From contig CAZCMX010000015.1 of NCBI GenBank assembly GCA_964499985.1, forward strand, positions 1-42,425: a DNA stretch of 42,425 bases, given 5' to 3'. The stretch comes from UBA5734 sp964499985. Its GTDB lineage: Bacteria > Bacillota > Clostridia > Saccharofermentanales > UBA5734. Position 1 is the stretch's first letter. Every line of letters starts with the position of its first letter. Both the position numbers and the translations under genes were made by a program. The notes under the pieces are model-generated. The model did no database searches. It saw nothing but the letters and a program-made list of their open reading frames with translations, and was not told the DNA's origin. Below, in pieces: positions 33,550 through 40,548 of the stretch.

Positions 33550-34157
33550 CCGGCACCCCCAGACAGGCAGCTGCCAGCGCCCTGTCCCTGGCACCTGGCG
33601 ACAAAATTCTGCAGCAGGGCCAGACCGTGCTCGGTCAGCAAAGCCTCCGGGTGGAACTGGACGCTCTCGATCGCCAGGGTCCGGTGGCGCAAAGCCATCA
33701 CGGCCTGGTCATCCAGGGACCAGGCGCTGGCAACCAGCTCGGTCGGCAAGGTCGCTGGATCGACCACCAGTGAGTGGTAGCGAGTGACAGAAAAGGGCGA
33801 TGGCAGACCCGCAAAAAGGCCGGCGCCATCATGCTGGACCAGCGAATTGTACCCATGGCGAGGGCGGGGGGACGAGACCACGGCGGCCTGGAAAAAGTGG
33901 GCAATGACCTGGTGCCCCAGACAGATGCCCAGGATGGGCAGGCGGCCGGCCCAGCGCTCGAGCAATTGCAAGGCAACCGTGGCCTGCTCCGGCCGGCCGG
34001 GACCCGGTGACAGGACCAGGCCACGATAATGGGCTGGATTCAGGTCCGCAGGTACGATGCGGTCTGGTTCCCGGAGGTCGATCCTTATTCCGAGCTGCTG
34101 GAAATACCGGGCCAGATTGTCTGTGAATGAATCATAATGGTCGAGGAGCAAGATCAT
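33546..34157 (-). CDS. pabA: Aminodeoxychorismate synthase component II (glutamine amidotransferase)
   Basis: A class I glutamine amidotransferase of 203 residues that releases ammonia from glutamine for PabB. The oxyanion loop LSPGPGRPEQ, the catalytic Cys in GICLGHQ and the His-Glu pair in VQFHPEALLTEHG are all present. The ATG at 34157 gives the usual start MILLLDHYDSFTDNL. A TTG eight codons earlier would overlap the FAH-family stop by 4 nt and has AAGG nearby, so the true start is not certain. In organisms with a single copy this subunit can also serve anthranilate synthase; no trpE is in the window. Confidence 0.93.
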   Translation of the reverse strand: MILLLDHYDSFTDNLARYFQQLGIRIDLREPDRIVPADLNPAHYRGLVLSPGPGRPEQATVALQLLERWAGRLPILGICLGHQVIAHFFQAAVVSSPRPRHGYNSLVQHDGAGLFAGLPSPFSVTRYHSLVVDPATLPTELVASAWSLDDQAVMALRHRTLAIESVQFHPEALLTEHGLALLQNFVARCQGQGAGSCLSGGAG

Positions 34158-34177
34158 CCCGCAAGGCGCCTTAAGGT

Positions 34178-34957
34178 TCAATCCAGCGGATAGGGACTGG
34201 CGATGACCGGATTTTCCAAGGTGCCGATCCCTTCGATGGTCACGGCCACCGTATCCGAATCCAGCATCGGGCCGACCCCAGCCGGGGTGCCCGTCGTCAC
34301 AATATCCCCAGGCAGCAAGGTCATGGCCTGGGTGATGAATGCCAGAAGCTCGGGGATCGACCAGATCAGTTGCGCGGTCGACTCTTGCTGGCGCACATGG
34401 CCGTTGAGAGTCGTCGTGATCTGGAGATTGGCCGGATCCACTTCATCGGTCAGGAGCGGGCCGACCGGGGCAAAGGTGTCAAAGCCCTTGGCCCGAGTCC
34501 ACTGGCCGTCCAGCTTCTGCAGATCCCTGGCGGTCACGTCATTGAGGATCGTATAGCCGAGAATGTACTGGGCGGCATCGGCGACTGCAATATGAGATGC
34601 CTTTTTGCCGATCACCAGGGCCAGTTCCCCCTCATAATCGACGCGGCTGCTCAGCATCCGGGAGGGCAGGACGATCGGTTTGCCAGGATCCTGGATCGCG
34701 GTGGATGGCTTGATGAACAAAATCGGCCGCTCCGGGATCTGAGCATCGAATTCCTTGATATGGTCATGGTAGTTCTTGCCGACCGCGACAATTTTACTGG
34801 GCTGGCAGGGCGCCAGCAATTCGCAGTCCTTCAGGGCCAGGACCTTGCCGGTTGGAGTCCCACCCTCATAGGGCGCGCGGTCGAGCAGATGGACGGCTTC
34901 GTGGCGCAGTTCACCCCAGCTGGATTGACCATTAGAATTGATCCTTACGTATTTCAT
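34178..34957 (-). CDS. Fumarylacetoacetate hydrolase (FAH) family protein
   Basis: A 259-residue FAH-fold protein. Family members hydrolyse or decarboxylate small oxo acids using a divalent metal. Metal-ligand acidic residues lie in SRVDYEGELALVIGK (about 112-126). VGKNYHDHIKEF, TILNDVTARDLQ, KGFDTFAPVGPLL and TTGTPAGVGPM complete the catalytic face. The protein is normal in length. AGGAAG lies just before the ATG. It lies 30 nt after nfnB and 20 nt before pabA, in an otherwise unrelated run. The substrate is unknown; oxaloacetate decarboxylase or acylpyruvase activity is the general expectation for this subgroup. Confidence 0.91.
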   Translation of the reverse strand: MKYVRINSNGQSSWGELRHEAVHLLDRAPYEGGTPTGKVLALKDCELLAPCQPSKIVAVGKNYHDHIKEFDAQIPERPILFIKPSTAIQDPGKPIVLPSRMLSSRVDYEGELALVIGKKASHIAVADAAQYILGYTILNDVTARDLQKLDGQWTRAKGFDTFAPVGPLLTDEVDPANLQITTTLNGHVRQQESTAQLIWSIPELLAFITQAMTLLPGDIVTTGTPAGVGPMLDSDTVAVTIEGIGTLENPVIASPYPLD

Positions 34958-34987
34958 TGTCTTCCTGCCTTTTACGTCAGTATTTTT

Positions 34988-36439
34988 TCAATTATCTTCC
35001 TTATTGGATCCGAGAATACAGGCTTCATCTTCCGGAGCGACGGGATTGATGCCTGAAGTCAGATAGGAATCGATCGCTTCCGCAGCTGTTTTGCCGGCAC
35101 CCATGGCCAGAATGACCGTTGCCGCACCCGTGACTGCATCGCCACCGGCATAAACGCCGGATTTGCTGGTGGCCATCGTCTGTTCGTCGACAATGATGCC
35201 GCCCCATTTCTGGGTCTCGAGGCCGGGGGTGGTCATCTTGATCAGTGGATTGGGCGTCTGGCCGATCGCGATGATCACGGTGTCCATGGGTAATTCAAAG
35301 CGGGAGCCCTTCTTCTCGACCGGACGGCGGCGTCCGGAGCTATCGGGCTCGCCGAGCTCCATTTCGACACAGGCCAGGCCCGTCACCCAGCCTTGTTCAT
35401 TGCCCAGGATTTCGACCGGATTGGTCAGAAGCTTGAAAATGATCCCCTCTTCCTTGGCGTGGTGGACCTCCTCAAGTCGGGCGGGCAGCTCTGTTTCGGA
35501 ACGGCGATAAACGATATAGACCTCTTCGGCGCCGAGGCGTTTGGCACTGCGGGCGGCATCCATCGCGACATTGCCGCCGCCGACCACCGCCACACGCTTG
35601 CCGACCTTGATCGGCGTGTCCCATTCCGGGAACTTATAGGCCTTCATCAGATTGATCCGGGTCAGGAATTCATTGGACGAATATACCCCATTGAAATTCT
35701 CGCCCGGGATTTTCATGAAGCTGGGCAGGCCGGCCCCGGTCCCGATGAAAATGGCCTCGAAGCCCATGTCGTGCAGCTCATCGAGGGTCAGGATTTTGCC
35801 GATGACCATATTGGTCTCGATTTTGACACCGAGCTTTCGCAAATGGTCGATTTCTTCCTGGACGATGATCTTGGGCAGGCGGAATTCCGGAATGCCGTAC
35901 ATCAGGACGCCGCCGGGCACATGAAAGGCTTCGAAAATCGTCACCTCATAGCCCAGCTGTCCCAGGTCGCTGGCGCAGGTCAGGCCAGCCGGACCGGAAC
36001 CGACAATGGCCACTTTCTTATTCTTGGCCGGAGCCTTTTCCAGGCGGGGCTTGCGGTTTGCCATGTACCAGTCGGCAACGAAGCGCTCCAGACGGCCGAT
36101 GGCCACCGATTCGCCCTTGATCGCCCGGACACAGACCTGTTCGCATTGGGTTTCCTGCGGGCAGACGCGGCCACAGACCGCGGGCAGGAAATTGGTTGAG
36201 GTGATGATGTGGTAGGCGGCTTCGAAATCACCTGCCGCGACCTTTTCGATGAATTCCGGAATCCGCACCCGGACCGGACAGCCGGCGACGCAGGGCTTAT
36301 GCTTGCACTGCAGGCAGCGGGTGGCCTCCTCCATGGCCATCTCCGGTGTATAACCAAAGGCGACCTCGGCAAAATTGCGGTTTCTGACCAGGGGATCTTG
36401 TTCCGGAATCGGGACTTTTTTCAAAGACATGTTTGGCAT
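34988..36439 (-). CDS. nfnB: NfnB-type NADPH-binding subunit (glutamate synthase small-subunit family)
   Basis: The larger subunit of NADH-dependent reduced ferredoxin:NADP oxidoreductase, 483 residues. The N-terminal domain has the iron-sulfur Cys sets CLQCKHKPCVAGCPV and CGRVCPQETQCEQVC. The FAD site is IVGSGPAGLTCASDL and the NADP site VVGGGNVAMDAARSAKRLGA. The C-terminal YAGGDAVTGAATVILAMGAG is the last FAD motif. Glutamate synthase small subunit GltD has the same fold, but the direct neighbour NfnA, 7 nt upstream, favours Nfn. The complex couples ferredoxin and NADH oxidation to NADPH formation in anaerobes by flavin-based bifurcation. Confidence 0.92.
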   Translation of the reverse strand: MPNMSLKKVPIPEQDPLVRNRNFAEVAFGYTPEMAMEEATRCLQCKHKPCVAGCPVRVRIPEFIEKVAAGDFEAAYHIITSTNFLPAVCGRVCPQETQCEQVCVRAIKGESVAIGRLERFVADWYMANRKPRLEKAPAKNKKVAIVGSGPAGLTCASDLGQLGYEVTIFEAFHVPGGVLMYGIPEFRLPKIIVQEEIDHLRKLGVKIETNMVIGKILTLDELHDMGFEAIFIGTGAGLPSFMKIPGENFNGVYSSNEFLTRINLMKAYKFPEWDTPIKVGKRVAVVGGGNVAMDAARSAKRLGAEEVYIVYRRSETELPARLEEVHHAKEEGIIFKLLTNPVEILGNEQGWVTGLACVEMELGEPDSSGRRRPVEKKGSRFELPMDTVIIAIGQTPNPLIKMTTPGLETQKWGGIIVDEQTMATSKSGVYAGGDAVTGAATVILAMGAGKTAAEAIDSYLTSGINPVAPEDEACILGSNKEDN

Positions 36440-36446
36440 CGGGTTT

Positions 36447-37307
36447 TCAGGACTCCTTTCCGGTCAGGCGGCAGATATGTTTGTCGAGGGATTCTTTTTC
36501 ATTGTTCTTGTAGATCTGGCTGCGGCGCATCGCTTCGTCGAAATCGACCAGATGGCCATCAAAATCCGGACCATCGACGCAGGCAAATTTCGTTTCGCCA
36601 CCAACGGTCAGGCGGCAGCCTCCGCACATGCCAGTCCCATCGACCATGATCGAGTTCATGCTGACGATGGTGTGGATGCCGTAAGGGCGGGTCAGGTTGG
36701 CGATCATCTTCATCATGATCAATGGGCCGATCGCGATGACCAGGTCATAACCGGCGCCCGCTTCAATCTGTTCCCTGAGCACATCAGTGACAAAACCCTT
36801 GCGGACATAAGAGCCGTCATCGGTGGTCAGGTAGAGATTGGTGCAGGCATTTTGCATATCCTGCTCTAAAATCACGAGATCTTTGGTGCGGAATCCGGCA
36901 ATGATATCCACGACGGCACCCAGCTCATGCAATGCTTTGGCTTGCGGGTAGGCAATCGCCGTGCCGAGTCCGCCGCCGATCACGGCGACACGCTTGTACC
37001 CTTCCAGATGGGAAGCCACGCCCAATGGCCCGACAAAGTCGAGGATGCTGTCACCCTCGTTCATTGCTGCCAGCGCCTGGGTTGTCTTGCCGACCAGCTG
37101 GAAAATAATCGAGACAATGCCTTTTTCCCGGTCATAATCGGCAATGGTCAGGGGAATCCGTTCCCCCTCCTCATCGACACGCAGCATAATGAACTGGCCA
37201 GGCCTGGCCTTCCTGGCGATCAGCGGCGCAGAAATATCCAGCCTGACGACGGTTGGATTGAGTACTTGTTTACGGACAATCGGATACACGAAAACGGCCT
37301 CCTTCAT
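36447..37307 (-). CDS. nfnA: NfnA-type sulfide/dihydroorotate dehydrogenase-like FAD/NAD-binding protein
   Basis: The smaller Nfn subunit, 286 residues from the ATG at 37307. It has a ferredoxin-NADP-reductase-like FAD domain (about 10-95, with PGQFIMLRV and RIPLTIADYD), an NAD domain (VAVIGGGLGTAIAYPQAKAL) and a C-terminal [2Fe-2S] site with Cys in GTGMCGGCRLTVGG and KFACVDGPDF. The frame stays open to a TTG at 37334, but that codon would coincide with the expected transcription start, so the ATG is preferred although its ribosome binding site is weak. Together with NfnB it forms the bifurcating transhydrogenase. Confidence 0.92.
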   Translation of the reverse strand: MKEAVFVYPIVRKQVLNPTVVRLDISAPLIARKARPGQFIMLRVDEEGERIPLTIADYDREKGIVSIIFQLVGKTTQALAAMNEGDSILDFVGPLGVASHLEGYKRVAVIGGGLGTAIAYPQAKALHELGAVVDIIAGFRTKDLVILEQDMQNACTNLYLTTDDGSYVRKGFVTDVLREQIEAGAGYDLVIAIGPLIMMKMIANLTRPYGIHTIVSMNSIMVDGTGMCGGCRLTVGGETKFACVDGPDFDGHLVDFDEAMRRSQIYKNNEKESLDKHICRLTGKES

Positions 37308-37341
37308 GCACCAGCTGCAACGCTGGCGCCTCAATGTTTTT

Positions 37342-37369
37342 ATTATAGCGATCCTGTAGGCTGCTGCAA
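37342..37369 (-). promoter_or_regulatory. Promoter of the nfnAB run
   Basis: TTGCAG (37364-37369), a 16-nt spacer and a perfect TATAAT (37342-37347) on the minus strand. A perfect short palindrome GTTGCT-CC-AGCAAC (37371-37384) lies directly upstream of the -35 and could be an operator. The promoter may drive the whole run to the gap. Confidence 0.65.
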
Positions 37370-37440
37370 TGTTGCTCCAGCAACTTGAGGTGTCTGCTCA
37401 GCTATTTTTTTGCCAGGCATTGCCCAGTCAGCGATAAACC

Positions 37441-37469
37441 TTCTCAATAAACCCGGACTGGTCTATAAT
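37441..37469 (+). promoter_or_regulatory. Promoter of the ferritin gene
   Basis: TTCTCA (37441-37446), a 17-nt spacer and TATAAT (37464-37469), about 32 nt before the ferritin start. It is divergent from the nfn promoter. No Fur or PerR box was recognised. Confidence 0.5.
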
Positions 37470-37500
37470 GGATCCAGGATCAAAAAGGAGGACCATGAAC

Positions 37501-38025
37501 ATGAAACAGCCCCTCGCCCAGGCATTCAGTGAACAGATCAACAAGGAATACTACAGCGCCTTCCTTTATCTGGCCATGTCCGATTATTTTGCCAATAATG
37601 GCCTCAAAGGCGCTGCCAACTGGACCTATGTCCAGTATCAGGAAGAACTCGCGCACGCCCAGAATCTGGTCCACTACCTGCACGCCAGAAACGAATCTGT
37701 CTCATTTGCCACGCTGGCAGATCCCAGCGGTGCCTGGTCCAGCCCACTGGAAGTATTCGAAGCCGTCCTGGAACACGAGAAATTGGTCACCGAGTCGATC
37801 GGCAACCTGGCAACCCTGGCCATGCAGTCCAATGACCATGCCGCCTACATTTTCCTGCAATGGTACGTCACCGAGCAAGTCGAAGAAGAAGGCAATGTCA
37901 ATGACTTGCTCGACAAACTCAAACTGGCCAATGGCAATCCGAATGCCCTGCTCATGATCGATAGCGAACTGGCGACCCGGACCTTTGTCGCACCCATCGT
38001 CCCGGGCATCACTCCCGGGGCCTGA
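37501..38025 (+). CDS. ftnA: Non-heme ferritin
   Basis: A 174-residue ferritin subunit that oxidises Fe(II) and stores iron in a 24-mer cage. The ferroxidase residues are seen: Glu16 (INKEYY), Glu49 and His52 in EELAHAQ, Glu in LEHEKLV and Glu in VTEQVEEEGN. The four-helix bundle length is normal. The second ATG (37501) is taken as the start because AAGGAGG lies 9 nt from it but only 3 nt from the first ATG at 37495. It is a single plus-strand gene, divergent from nfnA and convergent with the CHAD gene. It would protect the anaerobe from iron-driven oxidative damage. Confidence 0.95.
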   Translation: MKQPLAQAFSEQINKEYYSAFLYLAMSDYFANNGLKGAANWTYVQYQEELAHAQNLVHYLHARNESVSFATLADPSGAWSSPLEVFEAVLEHEKLVTESIGNLATLAMQSNDHAAYIFLQWYVTEQVEEEGNVNDLLDKLKLANGNPNALLMIDSELATRTFVAPIVPGITPGA

Positions 38026-38067
38026 CCGCAAGGTCTAAAAGACCGGCTGCATACCAGCCACGCAGCT

Positions 38068-39117
38068 TCAAACCCTTGGATTTTGAAAGATCAGCTCGCT
38101 AATCTTGCATTCCAGAGCCTCAGCAGTCCATTCCGGCCATACAGATTGCAATTGGTCCAGCAGAGTCTGGCGCTCTTCGCGCCAGACTTTTTTCATGGTG
38201 TCAATTTCGCGCTGCCAGGCCTTGAGGTCAGCAGACGATGGAGCATGCTTTTCCATATCATCCATCCGGGCCAGTGCCAGGTCGAGGTCATGCACCGTCC
38301 CGAGCAAATCCTGCCAGTGTCTGAACGATTCCAGCCAGGCCTGCAGGGAATCGGTGGCGAGCACCGGGGCCAGGAACTCCAGGGCATAGCGGAAATCTTT
38401 GGCGGCCAGGCGGATGCGATGGATCAGCGCCGGGGAAATCTCCAGAAAGCGGGCAGCCAGGACGGGGTCAGCGAGCACCTCAGCGGGCAATTCCGTACGA
38501 GCCACCAGCATATGCCGAAGAACAAGCAGATTGGCCGCATTCTGGAACAAAAACGTGGCGCGGATATCCTTCAAGGTCGCCAAGGCATAAAGCCCCGTCG
38601 AATCCGGCAGGGCGCGCAAGCAATCCGGCGTCCGTGATTCATCCTTCAGATCCGCTGCCAGCTGGGCCAGGCGACGGCGATGGTCTGAGCCTGCCAGCTT
38701 GCGGCGCATCTTGTCCAGCAGCTGGTGCTGCCTGGAGTCCAGCCAGGCGGCTATCAGGCCAGTCTCCAGGCCGTCAGGGCCCTGCGCCGCCAGTTTTTGC
38801 AGGCGCAGCTGAAGCACAGCGGAATCACGCAGGCGATTGGTTCGTTTACGCAGCGGCCGGACGGCTTGCTCTGCCAGACGGCACCAGTCCGGATCCAGAT
38901 AGGGTTGCAATTGCTGCAAGACGCTGGTGAAGCGCCGGGTGGCGACACGCAGGTCATGCACCGTGTCCGCATCCTCCCTGTGACCATCGAGTTTCCCCAG
39001 GCAGTCATGGATGACCTGGACCTGGCTCTGGAAAAAGCGGTGAGCTTGCGCGGCCAGCAGGGGATTGTCCATTATGGTTGCAGCTGTCGAGATCGTTACA
39101 GCTTCAAGGTCCGGCAT
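38068..39117 (-). CDS. CHAD domain-containing protein
   Basis: A 349-residue all-helical protein with a CHAD domain, a family shown to bind inorganic polyphosphate through conserved His, Arg and Lys. The first repeat has VHDLRVATRRFTSVLQQ (about 53-69) and the second IHRIRLAAKDFRYALEFL, followed by LGTVHDLDLAL. There is no CYTH triphosphatase domain, which is often fused to CHAD. GGAGG lies 7 nt before the ATG, and the start is 21 nt after the alanine dehydrogenase stop, so the two are probably co-transcribed. It converges with ferritin over a 42-bp spacer in which no strong terminator is seen. Confidence 0.9.
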   Translation of the reverse strand: MPDLEAVTISTAATIMDNPLLAAQAHRFFQSQVQVIHDCLGKLDGHREDADTVHDLRVATRRFTSVLQQLQPYLDPDWCRLAEQAVRPLRKRTNRLRDSAVLQLRLQKLAAQGPDGLETGLIAAWLDSRQHQLLDKMRRKLAGSDHRRRLAQLAADLKDESRTPDCLRALPDSTGLYALATLKDIRATFLFQNAANLLVLRHMLVARTELPAEVLADPVLAARFLEISPALIHRIRLAAKDFRYALEFLAPVLATDSLQAWLESFRHWQDLLGTVHDLDLALARMDDMEKHAPSSADLKAWQREIDTMKKVWREERQTLLDQLQSVWPEWTAEALECKISELIFQNPRV

Positions 39118-39138
39118 CTTGGTCCCTCCTCCTCTGTC

Positions 39139-40170
39139 CTATGCAAGCAGCGCTCTGGCCAGTTCCGGCCGGATTTTGAGCGCCTCCAGTCCATGCCCGG
39201 CCAGAAGCAGCACATAGGGCAAGGTTGCATTGGCCAGGGCTGTGGTGGCGGTGCGCGGCACCGCACCTGGCATATTGGCCACGGCATAATGAGTCACGCC
39301 ATGGATGACCAGGACCGGATCATCATGGGTCGTGCTATGGGGAATCGTTTCAACCGACCCGCCCTGGTCAATCGCAATATCGACAATGACACTGCCGGCC
39401 GGCATGCGCCGGACCATATCGGTGGTCACCAGATGGGGGGCTCTGGCGCCGGGAATCAGGACGGTGGAAATGACTGCATCAGAGCCGGTGACGGCCATTT
39501 CCAGATTGGATTGATTGGAAAACAAGGTCCGGACCCGGGACTGGTATTGTTCCTCCAGCCGGGCCAGTTTGCTGATCTGGTTATCGAGGATGGTCACATC
39601 CGCACCCATGCCGACCACCGCCTGCAAGGCAGCCCGGCCGGCTGTCCCGGCCCCGATGATCGTGAAGCGGGCCTTTTCCACCCCGGGAACTCCACCGGCC
39701 AGCAGGCCGCGCCCGCCCTGGGTTTTTTGCAGGTAATACTCCGCCATCATGGCGCCCAGGCGGCCGGCGATCTCAGACATCGGTGCCAGCAAGGGCAGGG
39801 AGCCGTCCGGCAGCTGGACCAGCTCATAGGCGAGGGCCTTCACCCCGGCAGCCCGCAATTGAGCCTCCAGCGCTTCATTGGCTGCCAGATGCAGGTAGGT
39901 GAACAAGATCAGGTCTGGCCGGAAAAAGGCATATTCAGCCGGCTGGGGTTCTTTGACCTTGACGACCAGCTGGCTGGCCCAGGCTTGGGCTGCCGTGCCC
40001 AGGACCGCACCTGCGGCCCGATAATCGTCATCGGTGAAGCCACTGCCCAGTCCGGCCCCGGTTTCGACCGTCACCGTTGAACCATGGACGGTCAGTTCAT
40101 GGACACAGGCCGGCGTCATGGCCACCCGGTTTTCATTGTTCTTGATCTCCCTGGGAATACCGACATGCAT
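39139..40170 (-). CDS. ald: Alanine dehydrogenase
   Basis: The NAD-dependent enzyme that interconverts L-alanine with pyruvate and ammonia. It has 343 residues from the ATG at 40170, where MHVGIPREIKNNENRVAM is the usual N-terminus and AGGAGG lies 10 nt upstream. Seen in order are VKVKEPQPAEY with the substrate Lys, FTYLHLAAN with the catalytic His, the NAD-binding GAGTAGRAALQAVVGMGA, and VIVDIAIDQGG with the conserved Asp. It is about 25 residues shorter at the C-terminus than the typical enzyme of 370 residues, although the end looks natural. It is divergent from glnN, so nitrogen assimilation and release flank one intergenic region. Confidence 0.94.
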   Translation of the reverse strand: MHVGIPREIKNNENRVAMTPACVHELTVHGSTVTVETGAGLGSGFTDDDYRAAGAVLGTAAQAWASQLVVKVKEPQPAEYAFFRPDLILFTYLHLAANEALEAQLRAAGVKALAYELVQLPDGSLPLLAPMSEIAGRLGAMMAEYYLQKTQGGRGLLAGGVPGVEKARFTIIGAGTAGRAALQAVVGMGADVTILDNQISKLARLEEQYQSRVRTLFSNQSNLEMAVTGSDAVISTVLIPGARAPHLVTTDMVRRMPAGSVIVDIAIDQGGSVETIPHSTTHDDPVLVIHGVTHYAVANMPGAVPRTATTALANATLPYVLLLAGHGLEALKIRPELARALLA

Positions 40171-40338
40171 CTGTCGCAATCCTCCTGTCAATGCCAGGCC
40201 CGATGACTGGCTCCACGACCTGAAGTCCGCCTGGCAGCATTCAATCTGGTTTCATTTTATCACGTTGCATAAAAGGCTGGCGGGGTGGCGGGGTGCAATT
40301 TTGTCTATTTTTCATTATGAAATTTTCAAACATTTGAC

Positions 40339-40366
40339 TTGCAGATCGATTGATTTGTGATACACT
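40339..40366 (+). promoter_or_regulatory. Promoter of glnN
   Basis: TTGCAG (40339-40344), a 16-nt spacer and TACACT (40361-40366) with a TGn extension (TGA) just before the -10. The expected start near 40373 leaves a leader of about 175 nt. Confidence 0.5.
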
Positions 40367-40398
40367 TGTTTTCATCAAATGAATAGTGACGGCTACAA

Positions 40399-40516
40399 AT
40401 GCTATGACGATCCAATAGCATGGCTTGGATAAACAAGGGTGTTTATGAATCTCGCACGGGATTTGTTTCACTCTCTTTTTTATTTTAAGCATTGGCCAGC
40501 CGGTATCCATGCCGGG
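40399..40516 (+). promoter_or_regulatory. Hairpin-rich leader of glnN
   Basis: The leader has several consecutive inverted repeats: ATGCTAT/ATAGCAT (40399-40405 and 40415-40421, loop of 9), ATAAAC/GTTTAT (40429-40434 and 40441-40446, loop of 6), a short AATC/GATT pair just after, then a T-run near 40477-40482 and CCGGTA/TGCCGG (from 40500). It matches no riboswitch class that I recognise. A regulatory RNA role is inference. Confidence 0.4.
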
Positions 40517-40548
40517 CCGCTCTTTGAGCAATGAAAGGGGATTTTACG

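Larger units (their letters stand above)
40171..40548. other. ald-glnN intergenic region
   Basis: This 378-bp region has no gene. It holds the glnN promoter, an AT-rich stretch upstream of it (about 40290-40335) that could be an UP element, and the hairpin-rich glnN leader. For ald only a weak minus-strand TAAAAT-like box near 40255 was seen, without a good -35. Confidence 0.6.

Noticed and set aside
38026..38067. Terminator between ferritin and the CHAD gene
   Set aside because: Only small stems (GGTCT/AGACC and GCTGC/GCAGC) are present, with no T-tract in either direction.
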